DNA of 64,000 nt from Planctobacterium marinum (GTDB taxonomy: Bacteria > Pseudomonadota > Gammaproteobacteria > Enterobacterales > Alteromonadaceae). The position numbers were made by a program, and so were the translations under genes. The first letter of the stretch is position 1, and every line of letters begins with the position of its first letter. The stretch is from contig NZ_AP027272.1 of assembly GCF_036322805.1 (NCBI RefSeq), positions 2,170,001-2,234,000 of the forward strand, written 5' to 3'. Below, one piece after another: positions 54,464-63,448 of the stretch. The notes beneath the pieces were generated by a model, which did no database searches, had not been told where the DNA came from, and worked only from the letters and a program-made list of their open reading frames with translations.

Positions 54464-55315
54464 ATGGCTACCGCGCTCACTATTAAAACAGCTTTAAACT
54501 ATGGGATAGGGGTTCTCTCCTTAAGCTCCGAATCACCTAAAGTGGACACCGAAGTACTGCTGTGTGAAGTGCTGCAGTGCAACCGCAGTAAATTGATCAT
54601 CGATCCCGAACAATCGCTTTCAGATTCACAAATTACACGATTTTTAGCTTTTATAGAGCAGCGCAAACTCGGGCATCCGGTATCTTATATTATCGGGCAT
54701 CAGGATTTCTGGACCCTATCGCTGGAAGTAAATGAATCTACCTTGATCCCCCGGCCAGAGACGGAACTATTGGTGGAGCTGGCAGTTTCATTGCCTGTGC
54801 CTGCAAATTCTCACTGTTTAGATTTGGGGACAGGAACGGGCGCTATCGCACTGGCCATAGCCAGCGAGAAGTCGGATTGGCAGGTTTTGGGCTGTGACCG
54901 GGTGGCTGACGCTGTTGCTCTTGCACAGCGAAACAAGCGCAGAAATAACATAACTAATGTTGCGTTCATTGAGAGTCATTGGTTTAACCAACTACCTGAG
55001 CAAAAGTTCGATGTTATTGTTACAAACCCTCCTTATGTTGAATCTAATAGTGATTATCTCAACCGCGGTGATTTGCGCTTTGAACCTCAAAGCGCCTTGG
55101 TAGCCGGTGGCGATGGCCTGGATGATATCCGGCAAATTATTGCAATGGCTTCTGATTACCTCAATCCACAAGGCTGGCTATTAATAGAACACGGTTTTGA
55201 ACAGTCCAAGTCAATTCAGTCTTTATTGGTAGCACAGGGCTTCAATAAGGTAACTACAAAATTAGATTATGCGGGGCACGATCGGGTGACAATGGCGCAA
55301 TTCGGTGTTGCATAA
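54464..55315 (+). CDS. prmC: Release factor glutamine methyltransferase
   Basis: A 283-residue SAM-dependent enzyme that methylates the GGQ glutamine of RF1 and RF2. N-terminal helical bundle (about 1-85, with ISYIIGHQDFW-like YIIGHQDFWTLSLEV), SAM loop LDLGTGTGAIALAIA and catalytic NPPY at 188-191 are present. The last gene of the hemA-prfA-prmC operon; 66 bases separate it from the response regulator. Confidence 0.97.
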   Translation: MATALTIKTALNYGIGVLSLSSESPKVDTEVLLCEVLQCNRSKLIIDPEQSLSDSQITRFLAFIEQRKLGHPVSYIIGHQDFWTLSLEVNESTLIPRPETELLVELAVSLPVPANSHCLDLGTGTGAIALAIASEKSDWQVLGCDRVADAVALAQRNKRRNNITNVAFIESHWFNQLPEQKFDVIVTNPPYVESNSDYLNRGDLRFEPQSALVAGGDGLDDIRQIIAMASDYLNPQGWLLIEHGFEQSKSIQSLLVAQGFNKVTTKLDYAGHDRVTMAQFGVA

Positions 55316-55381
55316 CCCTTCATAAACGACTAGTTTAAAAGAAATAAAAAACTAAGTTTGGTAGTGATTGAGGGAATCCGG

Positions 55382-56956
55382 ATGTCTGACGACTTTCTTT
55401 TCGCGGATGATTCTGAAGAAGAAGAATTTGAAGAGCGGGGCTCATGGAAAATACTGGTAGTAGATGATGAGCCCGAGGTGCACGCCGTAACCAAGTTGAC
55501 CCTGAGCGATTTTGTTTTTCAGGACAAGGATTTAGAATTCATTAGCGCCCACAGTGGTGAAGAAGCCAAAAAAGTATTTCTTGAACACAACGACATTGCT
55601 GTAGTGCTGCTCGACGTTGTGATGGAAACCGACGATGCAGGCTTAAAAGTCGCAGAGTTTATTCGCAATGAGGCCAACAATCACTTCACTCGCATTATCT
55701 TGCGTACCGGGCAGCCTGGTCAGGCACCAGAAAAACACGTTATTGTTAATTACGATATCAACGACTATAAATCCAAAACAGAACTGACCGCACAAAAGCT
55801 GTTTACTGTTATTATCGCAACGCTGCGCTCCTATCGCGATATTATCTCCATAGAGGAGAGTCGTAAGGGCTTGGAAAAAATCATATCCGCCTCTGCAGAT
55901 CTGTTCAGCATTCACTCACTTGAAAACTTTATTGATGGCATCATTCAACAGCTCAACTCGTTATTGGGCGGTGCCACTGACGCGGCTTATATCACTAGCG
56001 CGCTGGCGTCAGCCCAAGGTGGCAATAGTAGTGATCTAAGTGGTTTTGTGGTGTTCTCTGGCATGGATGATGAAGCTACTGAGGTTGAAAAGGCGGTGCG
56101 ACCCCTTGAAGAAGTGGTGGAAGGCGAAATTCTCAGTGCTTGCAAAAAAGCCCTAAGAGAAAAAGATGTAGTTTACGCTGATGATTATGTCGTGGCTTAT
56201 TGTCACAGCAATACCGAACCAGGTTCGCTTTTATATTTATCCGGTATTCCACGCAAGCTAAACTCAAATGACAAACATCTGATTGAGATCTTTGCCAGCC
56301 ATGTGCAGGTGGCCTTTGAAAATGTGCTGCTAACGAAAGACATTGAAGATACTCAAAAGGAAATATTGCAGCGTGTCGGTCAGGCGATGGAGTGTCAGCT
56401 AAGTGGGGGACGGCACATCGAACGTATGACGATTCTATGTGAATTGTTGGCCCGGGAACATGGCCTCTCTGAAGACGAAATTAGTGTCTTGAAACTCGCG
56501 GTACCTTTACATGATATTGGCAAGTTGCGTGTTCCAGTGGAAATCTTAACTAAGCCCGGTCCACTTTCACCTGAAGAAATTGATTTGGTGAAAGAACATG
56601 CTGATAACGGTTATGATTTATTGAAAGACAGTGAAAAACCCATCATTAAAACCGCAGCAATGCTGGCCAGACAACACCACGAGCGTTGGGATGGTACTGG
56701 TTACCCGCAAGGCATATCCGGCAAGGACATTAATATGTTCTCCAGGATTGCCGCCATTGCCGATGTTTATGATGCCTTGCGAGGTACGCGTTGTTACAAA
56801 GAGCCTTGGTCAGTAGAACAAGTGATTGAGAAATTTCAGCAAGAGCGTGGTAAGCATTTTGATCCGGCACTGGTGGATACCTTGCTGGATAACATTACCA
56901 AGTTTGAAGCTATCATATTTGCCTATCCGGACAGTCCCGAAGCTATTCAACAATAA
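55382..56956 (+). CDS. HD-GYP response regulator (DUF3369)
   Basis: A 524-residue protein: an acidic N-terminus, a receiver domain (WKILVVDDEPEVHAV; phosphoacceptor Asp78 in VVLLDVVME), a DUF3369 domain (about 165-325), then an HD-GYP domain with HD at 377-378 (LHDIGKLRVP) and HHERWDGTGYP ending in GYP at 440-442. HD-GYP enzymes degrade cyclic di-GMP. No histidine kinase gene is adjacent. The ATG follows GAGGGAA; an upstream start would add eight residues. It sits inside the hemA-to-kdsA block. Confidence 0.93.
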   Translation: MSDDFLFADDSEEEEFEERGSWKILVVDDEPEVHAVTKLTLSDFVFQDKDLEFISAHSGEEAKKVFLEHNDIAVVLLDVVMETDDAGLKVAEFIRNEANNHFTRIILRTGQPGQAPEKHVIVNYDINDYKSKTELTAQKLFTVIIATLRSYRDIISIEESRKGLEKIISASADLFSIHSLENFIDGIIQQLNSLLGGATDAAYITSALASAQGGNSSDLSGFVVFSGMDDEATEVEKAVRPLEEVVEGEILSACKKALREKDVVYADDYVVAYCHSNTEPGSLLYLSGIPRKLNSNDKHLIEIFASHVQVAFENVLLTKDIEDTQKEILQRVGQAMECQLSGGRHIERMTILCELLAREHGLSEDEISVLKLAVPLHDIGKLRVPVEILTKPGPLSPEEIDLVKEHADNGYDLLKDSEKPIIKTAAMLARQHHERWDGTGYPQGISGKDINMFSRIAAIADVYDALRGTRCYKEPWSVEQVIEKFQQERGKHFDPALVDTLLDNITKFEAIIFAYPDSPEAIQQ

Positions 56957-56987
56957 TTATAATTAAGTTCAACAGGAGTTACCAACC

Positions 56988-57362
56988 ATGTATATGATGG
57001 TGAAACACATCCATATGACGGCGATTGCCCTCAGTTTTCTTTTGTTCGTTTTACGTTTTATCTGGGTCATGTCCAATAGTGGCATGATGCGTCAAAAGTG
57101 GGTTAAAGTGGTTCCCCACATTGTAGACACTGTGCTACTGGCTAGTGCAGTTACCTTGTGTATCATCCTTACTCAGTACCCTTTGTATAACGCCTGGTTA
57201 ACGGAAAAAATGTTTGGTTTAATCGCCTATATCGTGCTGGGCTTGTTTGCGCTCAAACTGGGTAAGACCAAAGCGATTAAAGCCGGAGCGTTTGTAGCCG
57301 CAGTGGCCGTATTTGCCATGATGGGCAAAATTGCGGTGACTAAAACTCCTCTCATTTTATAA
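56988..57362 (+). CDS. sirB2: SirB2 family membrane protein
   Basis: A 124-residue membrane protein with four hydrophobic segments: IALSFLLFVLRFIWVM, IVDTVLLASAVTLCIIL, FGLIAYIVLGLFALKLG and AGAFVAAVAVFAMMGKIAV. It matches the SirB2 family, named from its link to Salmonella SirA-dependent expression; molecular function is unknown. It precedes sirB1 and kdsA as in enterobacteria. AGGAG precedes the ATG. Confidence 0.9.
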   Translation: MYMMVKHIHMTAIALSFLLFVLRFIWVMSNSGMMRQKWVKVVPHIVDTVLLASAVTLCIILTQYPLYNAWLTEKMFGLIAYIVLGLFALKLGKTKAIKAGAFVAAVAVFAMMGKIAVTKTPLIL

Positions 57363-57445
57363 ATAATTAGTCTGCATTTCTGATAAAGCTTTAGCGGGAT
57401 GTTCCGATAACATCATTAGATGTGATGTATAAAAGGAAACGTCCC

Positions 57446-58258
57446 GTGCTTGAGCTTAAACATGCCATTAAACAACACAATTTGTTTAAATCTGCGCTAT
57501 TAATTTCCCGTTGCTATAAAGATGATTTAGATATTGCTCAGCCATTGACGCAGATGGAACAGCTCATCAATCAATGTGCCAAAGCGGTGGGAGATACGCA
57601 GGATAAGTTTGCCGCATTTGAGCGCCTCAGAAACTACTTTTATCACCAGCTGGCGTTTAGTGGTGATAGCAAAAATTTCTTCGCGGCACGTTATAACTTG
57701 CTGGACGAAGTACTGGAATATCGCACCGGTATCCCGGTGACACTGGCCATTGTTTTCTGTCAAATTGGCAACGCCATTGGCCTTAAAATGCAAGGCGTTA
57801 ATTTCCCCGGCCATTTTCTTGTGCGCTTCCAGGTGTCTGATTCAAAAGTATTGTTTATCGATCCACTAAATGGAGACTGTTTATCCTGGCAACATCTGGA
57901 GAAAAGTTATTTCAGCGTGTTAGGAGAACAGGCGGAATCTGAAATGCCATTGGAGGTGCTGGAGCCGACGGGATGTGAAGAGACTGTCTTACGCTTGCTA
58001 CAAAATTTAAAAGCCTCTTTTATTAATGAGCAAAAATATCACTTTGCGCTTTCCACTATCGATATTTTGCTCAGCTTATGTCCTGACGATCCGTTTGAGA
58101 TCAGAGACAGAGGATTTCTACTGCATCAATTAGATTGTCCTAAAGTTGCTGCTGCTGATTATGAGTTTTTCATTCAGCGTTGCCCTAAAGATCCTTCCAC
58201 CGATATCTTACGGGCTCAGATCCAAAAGCTGCGAGAAAGGATCGTTACACAACATTGA
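57446..58258 (+). CDS. sirB1: SirB1 family protein (transglutaminase-like plus TPR)
   Basis: A 270-residue cytoplasmic protein. The family core includes ARYNLLDEVLEYRTGIPVTLAIVFCQIGNAIGL and VNFPGHFLVRF, a transglutaminase-like fold, followed by a TPR-like C-terminus (ALSTIDILLSLCPDDPFEIRDRGFLLHQLDC). E. coli YchA is the homologue; function is unknown. I prefer the GTG start with AAGGA 8 bases upstream; a GTG/ATG start eight codons earlier is possible. Confidence 0.88.
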   Translation: MLELKHAIKQHNLFKSALLISRCYKDDLDIAQPLTQMEQLINQCAKAVGDTQDKFAAFERLRNYFYHQLAFSGDSKNFFAARYNLLDEVLEYRTGIPVTLAIVFCQIGNAIGLKMQGVNFPGHFLVRFQVSDSKVLFIDPLNGDCLSWQHLEKSYFSVLGEQAESEMPLEVLEPTGCEETVLRLLQNLKASFINEQKYHFALSTIDILLSLCPDDPFEIRDRGFLLHQLDCPKVAAADYEFFIQRCPKDPSTDILRAQIQKLRERIVTQH

Positions 58259-58362
58259 AGCAGGGCTTTTAATTTAATGCAAAAAAGGCATTTAAGCTGA
58301 ATACGCTCCTGAAATAGGGTACTTTAGGCGTTTGAGTCTAAAGTTTCCTTTTCGGAGAATAA

Positions 58363-59208
<846 letters not shown>

Positions 59209-59237
59209 AGAGAATATTTCTTGATTGAGGCATTCAG

Positions 59238-59262
59238 TTGCTCCTACGGAGCGTAGGAGCAA
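59238..59262. repeat. REP-like hairpin after kdsA
   Basis: TTGCTCCTACG-GAG-CGTAGGAGCAA: a perfect 11-bp stem 29 bases beyond kdsA. The GTAGGAGC word is the start of REP elements known in Pseudomonas. There is no T-tract, so it is a REP-like hairpin or a weak transcription barrier. Confidence 0.7.
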
Positions 59263-59321
59263 TGAGTGTCTACTGATAACGTAAGCTTTAGGCAGGGTGC
59301 CAAAAGTTTTTCGTTATTAGA

Positions 59322-59603
59322 TTACTCTGCAATTATTTGAGTGTTAACGATTGCAGTCTCTTCGTTGAATCTGGCCATTGCCAAAAACTGTTCAATGTTT
59401 TGTTTTAAGCTCATTTCATCAAGCTGTGCTTTTGCGATATCTTCAATCACAGGTGTGTTGATTTGAGAAACTGCTAATTGAATTTGATCAGCAATTTCTG
59501 TTTGAATTTCTACTGTATTAACGGTTTGCTCTTGGGCGAAAACGTTACCGGAAAGTGCAAATGTGAAGACGCTGGCTGCGAAAAGTGTTTTAATGTTTTT
59601 CAT
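59322..59603 (-). CDS. Small exported hypothetical protein
   Basis: A 93-residue protein with a Sec signal peptide (KTLFAASVFTFALSGNVFA, cleavage before QEQ) and a mature helix-rich, acidic 70 residues with no cysteine and no recognised domain. An AGGT site precedes the ATG. It is transcribed divergently from the gcvA side and stands alone, so no partner is suggested. Confidence 0.6.
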   Translation of the reverse strand: MKNIKTLFAASVFTFALSGNVFAQEQTVNTVEIQTEIADQIQLAVSQINTPVIEDIAKAQLDEMSLKQNIEQFLAMARFNEETAIVNTQIIAE

Positions 59604-59753
59604 GTGATTTACCTAAAGTTAAATTAATGTTAAAAAGACACGTAAATTATCAACATATTTACTTGCTATTTACATAAGCCTTGTATAACAAGCGATTGTA
59701 GTCGATGTGTGTACTATAGTGTTTTTTTTTGCCTCTTGAAAACGAGAAAAAAT

Positions 59754-59822
59754 ATGTCTAACGCATTAGAAAAACTAATCCGAATTGCAAAGATTGCAGA
59801 TATTCATAAAAAAGTGCTTTAA
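59754..59822 (+). CDS. Possible 22-residue amphipathic peptide
   Basis: An ATG preceded by a GAGA-containing purine stretch opens a 22-codon frame, MSNALEKLIRIAKIADIHKK plus VL, ended by TAA. A TACTAT -10-like element and a T-run lie 30-45 bases upstream. The product would be a basic amphipathic helix. It may be a chance frame, a leader peptide for gcvA (43 bases downstream) or a small membrane-active peptide. Confidence 0.3.
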   Translation: MSNALEKLIRIAKIADIHKKVL

Positions 59823-59864
59823 AAACCTTGTTTATGAAGAATTTATGAAAGAAATCAGGCGATT

Positions 59865-60752
59865 ATGAACGAAAGGTTACCACCACTGAACGCTTTGAAA
59901 GCTTTTGAAGCTGCGGCAAGGCATTTAAGTTTTACTCGTGCATCAGAAGAGTTGTTTGTTACTCAGGCTGCGGTGAGTCATCAGATTAAAGCACTGGAAG
60001 AATTTTTAGGGATGAAACTATTTCTGCGTAAAAACAGAACCCTGTTGTTGACCGAAGAAGGGCAAAGTTATTATCTAGACATCAAAGAGATCTTTGCTGC
60101 TCTTTACGATGCTACCAAGCGTTTACACGCTATGGGTGCTAAAGGTTCTATTACCGTGGCGTTGCCGCCGAGTTTTGCGGTGCAATGGCTGGTGCCTAAA
60201 CTTTCTGACTTTTCCAGTAAAAACCCCGACATTGATGTGCGAATTAAAGCTGTAGATTTTGATGATGGTTTTATTACTGATGATGTGGATTTGGCGATTT
60301 ACTATGGTAAAGGGCGCTGGAGTGGTTTACAGGCGGATAAAATTTACGCTGAATACCTGACCCCAGTATGTTCTCCCATGCTCTTTCAGAGCGATAAGCC
60401 ATTGGAAAAATTAGATGACCTGAAACATCATCAACTGTTACATGACACATCACGAGAGTTTTGGAAACAGTGGATACGGCATTTCAATATACCCGGCGTT
60501 AATGTTAACCAAGGGCCGATATTCAGCCACACCATGTTGATTTTGCAAGCTGCAGCACTGGGACAAGGGATAGCGCTTGTTGACAGCGCCCTGGCAAGGC
60601 CTGAAATAGCACTTGGACGTTTGATTTGCCCATTTGAAGAACGGGTTGAAACACAAAAAGCCTATTACCTTGTTTGTCGCGAATCTCATGCTGAATTAGG
60701 TAAGATACAGGCCTTTAAAGACTGGCTATTAACGCAGGTGAGTGAGGATTAA
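59865..60752 (+). CDS. gcvA: LysR-family regulator GcvA
   Basis: A 295-residue LysR regulator very close to E. coli GcvA. The N-terminal wHTH (RLPPLNALKAFEAAARHLSFTRASEELFVTQAAVSHQIKALEEFLG) and LLLTEEGQSYYLDIKEIF are nearly identical; the effector domain has SFAVQWLVPKLSDF, YAEYLTPVCSP and NQGPIFSHTMLILQAA. It activates or represses the glycine cleavage operon by glycine/purine status. gcvA-DUF423-rlmM order is conserved in enterobacteria; here an extra hydrolase gene sits inside. Confidence 0.95.
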   Translation: MNERLPPLNALKAFEAAARHLSFTRASEELFVTQAAVSHQIKALEEFLGMKLFLRKNRTLLLTEEGQSYYLDIKEIFAALYDATKRLHAMGAKGSITVALPPSFAVQWLVPKLSDFSSKNPDIDVRIKAVDFDDGFITDDVDLAIYYGKGRWSGLQADKIYAEYLTPVCSPMLFQSDKPLEKLDDLKHHQLLHDTSREFWKQWIRHFNIPGVNVNQGPIFSHTMLILQAAALGQGIALVDSALARPEIALGRLICPFEERVETQKAYYLVCRESHAELGKIQAFKDWLLTQVSED

Positions 60753-60754
60753 GA

Positions 60755-61345
60755 GTGTATAAAGCCCACATTGTATTGGCCCATGGTGCCGGGCAGGGAA
60801 TGGAAAGCGACTTTATGCAGGAATGCAAAAGGTTGTTTGAAATAAATGCAATAAAGTGCACTTTGTTTAATTTTGACTATATGGCAATTGCTGAGGAAAC
60901 CGGAAAACGGCGTCCACCGGATAGATTACCCAAGTTAATACAGTGTTTCGAAGCGCAATTGCCGCATGACAAAGATTTACCACTCTTTGTGGGGGGCAAG
61001 TCGATGGGAGGCAGAGTTGCTACTCATATACTACAAGACAGTGACGCTATTGCCGCTATTTGTTTGGGGTATCCTTTCCACCCTCCGGGGAAACCCGAAA
61101 AAACGCGAACTGAGCATCTTTCACAGATTAAAAAGTCCATTTTGGTGCTGCAAGGTGAAAGAGATCCCTTTGGCAAGCCTGCAGAAATCTGTGGCTATGA
61201 ATTACCGGGGAATATACAAGTAGAATACGTAAAAGACGGTGAGCACAGTTTTAAAACCACCAAGGCAAGTGGACTAAGTTGGCAAGATAACATGCAGCAG
61301 GCAATTACTGGCGCTGTCAGATTTATTGATAAGGTTATGGGATAA
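60755..61345 (+). CDS. Alpha/beta-hydrolase family protein
   Basis: A 196-residue alpha/beta hydrolase of a small KAP-like group (COG3571-type). The oxyanion region VLAHGAGQGMESDFM, nucleophile elbow GGKSMGGRVA (Ser), an aspartate in GERDPFG and a histidine in DGEHSF form a probable catalytic triad. Substrate unknown. The start is a GTG directly after gcvA (2 bases). It lies inside the gcvA-DUF423-rlmM block, probably cotranscribed. Confidence 0.85.
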   Translation: MYKAHIVLAHGAGQGMESDFMQECKRLFEINAIKCTLFNFDYMAIAEETGKRRPPDRLPKLIQCFEAQLPHDKDLPLFVGGKSMGGRVATHILQDSDAIAAICLGYPFHPPGKPEKTRTEHLSQIKKSILVLQGERDPFGKPAEICGYELPGNIQVEYVKDGEHSFKTTKASGLSWQDNMQQAITGAVRFIDKVMG

Positions 61346-61354
61346 AACACTAAC

Positions 61355-61726
61355 ATGAAATTGATATTATTAAGTGCCGGCACATTGGCTTTACTATCTG
61401 TGGTTTTGGGGGCTTTTGCTGCTCATGGATTAAAGAACAAATTATCAGAGCCTTTGTTGCATGCTTTTAGTACCGGTGTGGAGTACCAGTTTTTGCATTC
61501 TCTGGCCTTGATTCTGGTGGTTATACTGGCGAAGTTATTTCCGAATTCTTTGTGGTATTGGTGTGCCGGTCTTTTTATTGCCGGAGTGCTGTGCTTCTCC
61601 GGAAGTCTTTACGCGCTCGCTCTGACTGGCATTAAGTGGTTTGGTCCCATCACGCCTCTGGGCGGAATGATGTTCATTGCAGGATGGGCTGTGTTTGTCA
61701 TTGCAGCGTTGAAGGGTTATCAATGA
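61355..61726 (+). CDS. DUF423 membrane protein (YgdD-like)
   Basis: A 123-residue protein with four hydrophobic segments. AGTLALLSVVLGAFAAHGLKNKL and VEYQFLHSLALILVVIL are the DUF423 signature, and TPLGGMMFIAGWAVFVIAAL ends it. It is conserved beside gcvA and rlmM in many gammaproteobacteria; no function is assigned. Its stop codon overlaps the rlmM start by 4 bases (ATGA). Confidence 0.92.
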   Translation: MKLILLSAGTLALLSVVLGAFAAHGLKNKLSEPLLHAFSTGVEYQFLHSLALILVVILAKLFPNSLWYWCAGLFIAGVLCFSGSLYALALTGIKWFGPITPLGGMMFIAGWAVFVIAALKGYQ

Positions 61727-62772
61727 TGTCGGAAGTTGTTCTCGGTTATTGTCGCCCGGGCTTTGAAGCAGATGCCGGGCTTGAAATTCAAACCAGAGCC
61801 GCAGAAAACGGGTTTTATGGTTTCTTTCGAGCAGATAAGGGCACGGGATTTTATTTGTTTGAGGTGCAACAAAGCCCGAACTCGTTGCTGGATAGGCTCA
61901 ACATAAAACAACTCATTTTTACACGTCAGTGGTTTCTTGTTCTTGGTCACCATGTAGATATGTGCCGTGATGACAGATTAGGGGATTTAAAACCTAGCCT
62001 GCTGGAGCTTCCTCTGATATCTGAACTAAGAGTAGAGCATCCCGATACTGAGCCCGGAAAAGAGTTGTCGCGTTTTTGTCGAAAGTTCAGCGTACCTTTG
62101 CGACAGATATTGAAAAGCCAAAAATGTTATAACGAGAAAAAAGTTGCCCACTGTTTAACCGCCTTTTTTGTCAGCGGCACTGAGTGCTTTGTTGGTATTG
62201 CTCCTGTTTCGAATATGAACCCGCAGCCCGGCGGTATCATGAGATTAAAGTTTCCCGCTGAATCACCCAGTCGTTCAACGTTGAAACTGGATGAGGCGTT
62301 TTTAACTTTTATTCCCCAAAATGAAAGAGAGCAGCGCTTAAGAGCAGGACTTAATGCCGTAGACCTCGGAGCTTGTCCGGGCGGCTGGACTTACCAATTG
62401 GTGCGCCGGGGAATGTTTGTTCAGGCAGTAGACAACGGTTTAATGGACGATTCACTAATGGAAACCGGACAGGTAAGTCATTTCCAGGCTGATGGCTTCA
62501 AATTTAAGCCAAAGAAAAAAAATGTGCATTGGTTGGTATGCGATATGATTGAACAGCCGCAGAAAGTGGCAAAACTGATGGCGCAATGGGTAAATGATGG
62601 CTGGTGTAAAGAGGCGATGTTTAACTTAAAGTTACCCATGAAACGCAGATTAGAGTCAGTCCTGGAGTGTATGGAGATCATCACTCAAGAGTTGAAGCAA
62701 CCTTTTGACTGCGAGGCGAAACACCTCTATCACGATCGTGACGAAATTACGGTTTATTTGAGAAAGCAATAG
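61723..62772 (+). CDS. rlmM: 23S rRNA 2'-O-ribose C2498 methyltransferase
   Basis: A 349-residue enzyme that methylates C2498 of 23S rRNA. N-terminal THUMP-like domain, LKFPAESPSRSTLKLDEAF and the SAM loop DLGACPGGWTYQLVRRGM from 214, then GWCKEAMFNLKLPMKRRLE and YHDREEV-like YHDRDEITVYLRK, match E. coli RlmM (366). The start is one of two adjacent ATGs; the first overlaps the DUF423 stop. Confidence 0.96.
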   Translation: MMSEVVLGYCRPGFEADAGLEIQTRAAENGFYGFFRADKGTGFYLFEVQQSPNSLLDRLNIKQLIFTRQWFLVLGHHVDMCRDDRLGDLKPSLLELPLISELRVEHPDTEPGKELSRFCRKFSVPLRQILKSQKCYNEKKVAHCLTAFFVSGTECFVGIAPVSNMNPQPGGIMRLKFPAESPSRSTLKLDEAFLTFIPQNEREQRLRAGLNAVDLGACPGGWTYQLVRRGMFVQAVDNGLMDDSLMETGQVSHFQADGFKFKPKKKNVHWLVCDMIEQPQKVAKLMAQWVNDGWCKEAMFNLKLPMKRRLESVLECMEIITQELKQPFDCEAKHLYHDRDEITVYLRKQ

Positions 62773-62782
62773 GAGTTCGGAC

Positions 62783-63448
62783 ATGGATTTGAGGCAGGTT
62801 AGAGCAGTGCTATTCGATCATGATGGAACGCTTGTTGATTCTGAATTTGTGCACTATCAGATGTGGCTACAAGCTACCGGGCTTAAATCCGATGTGTTTA
62901 CGGAACAGATGAATACAATGTATTGCGTTGGAATTCCCGGTGACAAAAATGCTCAGTACCTGGTTGAACAGTTTGATCTGGCCGAAGATCCGGAAAGTCT
63001 GATAAGTAAAAAGCGCAAAGTGACTCAGGAGTGGTTAGTCAGTCATTGTTTCCCTGCAATGCCGGGTGCAAACCGCATTATGCGCAATTTTGCGAAATTG
63101 GGTATCCGTATGGCGATAGTATCTGGCTCTGAGCGGTTTGCCGTAGATCGCTCAGTATCAGGGAATGGATTCGCAAAATACATAGAGACCATTACCACAG
63201 GTGAGGAAGTCCCGAATAATAAACCAGCCCCAGATGTTTACTTTGAGGCGTTAAAGAAAATGAATTTGCCTGCCTCAGCTTGTATTGCCATTGAGGACAC
63301 ACAACATGGCGTTGAAGCTGCCAAAGCCGCAGGTATCACCTGTGTTGCCATACCAAACGAGCATTCACATCAGCAGAACTTTCAAGCTGCGGACATACAG
63401 GCGGTAAGTTTAACCTCGTTTTATACCTATTTTATTGAAAATCGATAA
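62783..63448 (+). CDS. HAD-superfamily phosphatase (beta-phosphoglucomutase-like)
   Basis: A 221-residue HAD protein of subfamily IA. Motif I is LFDHDGTLVDSE (nucleophile Asp11, Asp13), motif II VSGSERF, motif III a lysine in NNKPAPDVYFEAL, and motif IV AIEDTQHGVEAAKAAG. It dephosphorylates a small metabolite of unknown identity (YniC/GS1-like). AGGAG precedes the ATG. Last gene of the gcvA-rlmM run; its 3' end overlaps the convergent transglutaminase gene by 22 bases. Confidence 0.9.
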   Translation: MDLRQVRAVLFDHDGTLVDSEFVHYQMWLQATGLKSDVFTEQMNTMYCVGIPGDKNAQYLVEQFDLAEDPESLISKKRKVTQEWLVSHCFPAMPGANRIMRNFAKLGIRMAIVSGSERFAVDRSVSGNGFAKYIETITTGEEVPNNKPAPDVYFEALKKMNLPASACIAIEDTQHGVEAAKAAGITCVAIPNEHSHQQNFQAADIQAVSLTSFYTYFIENR

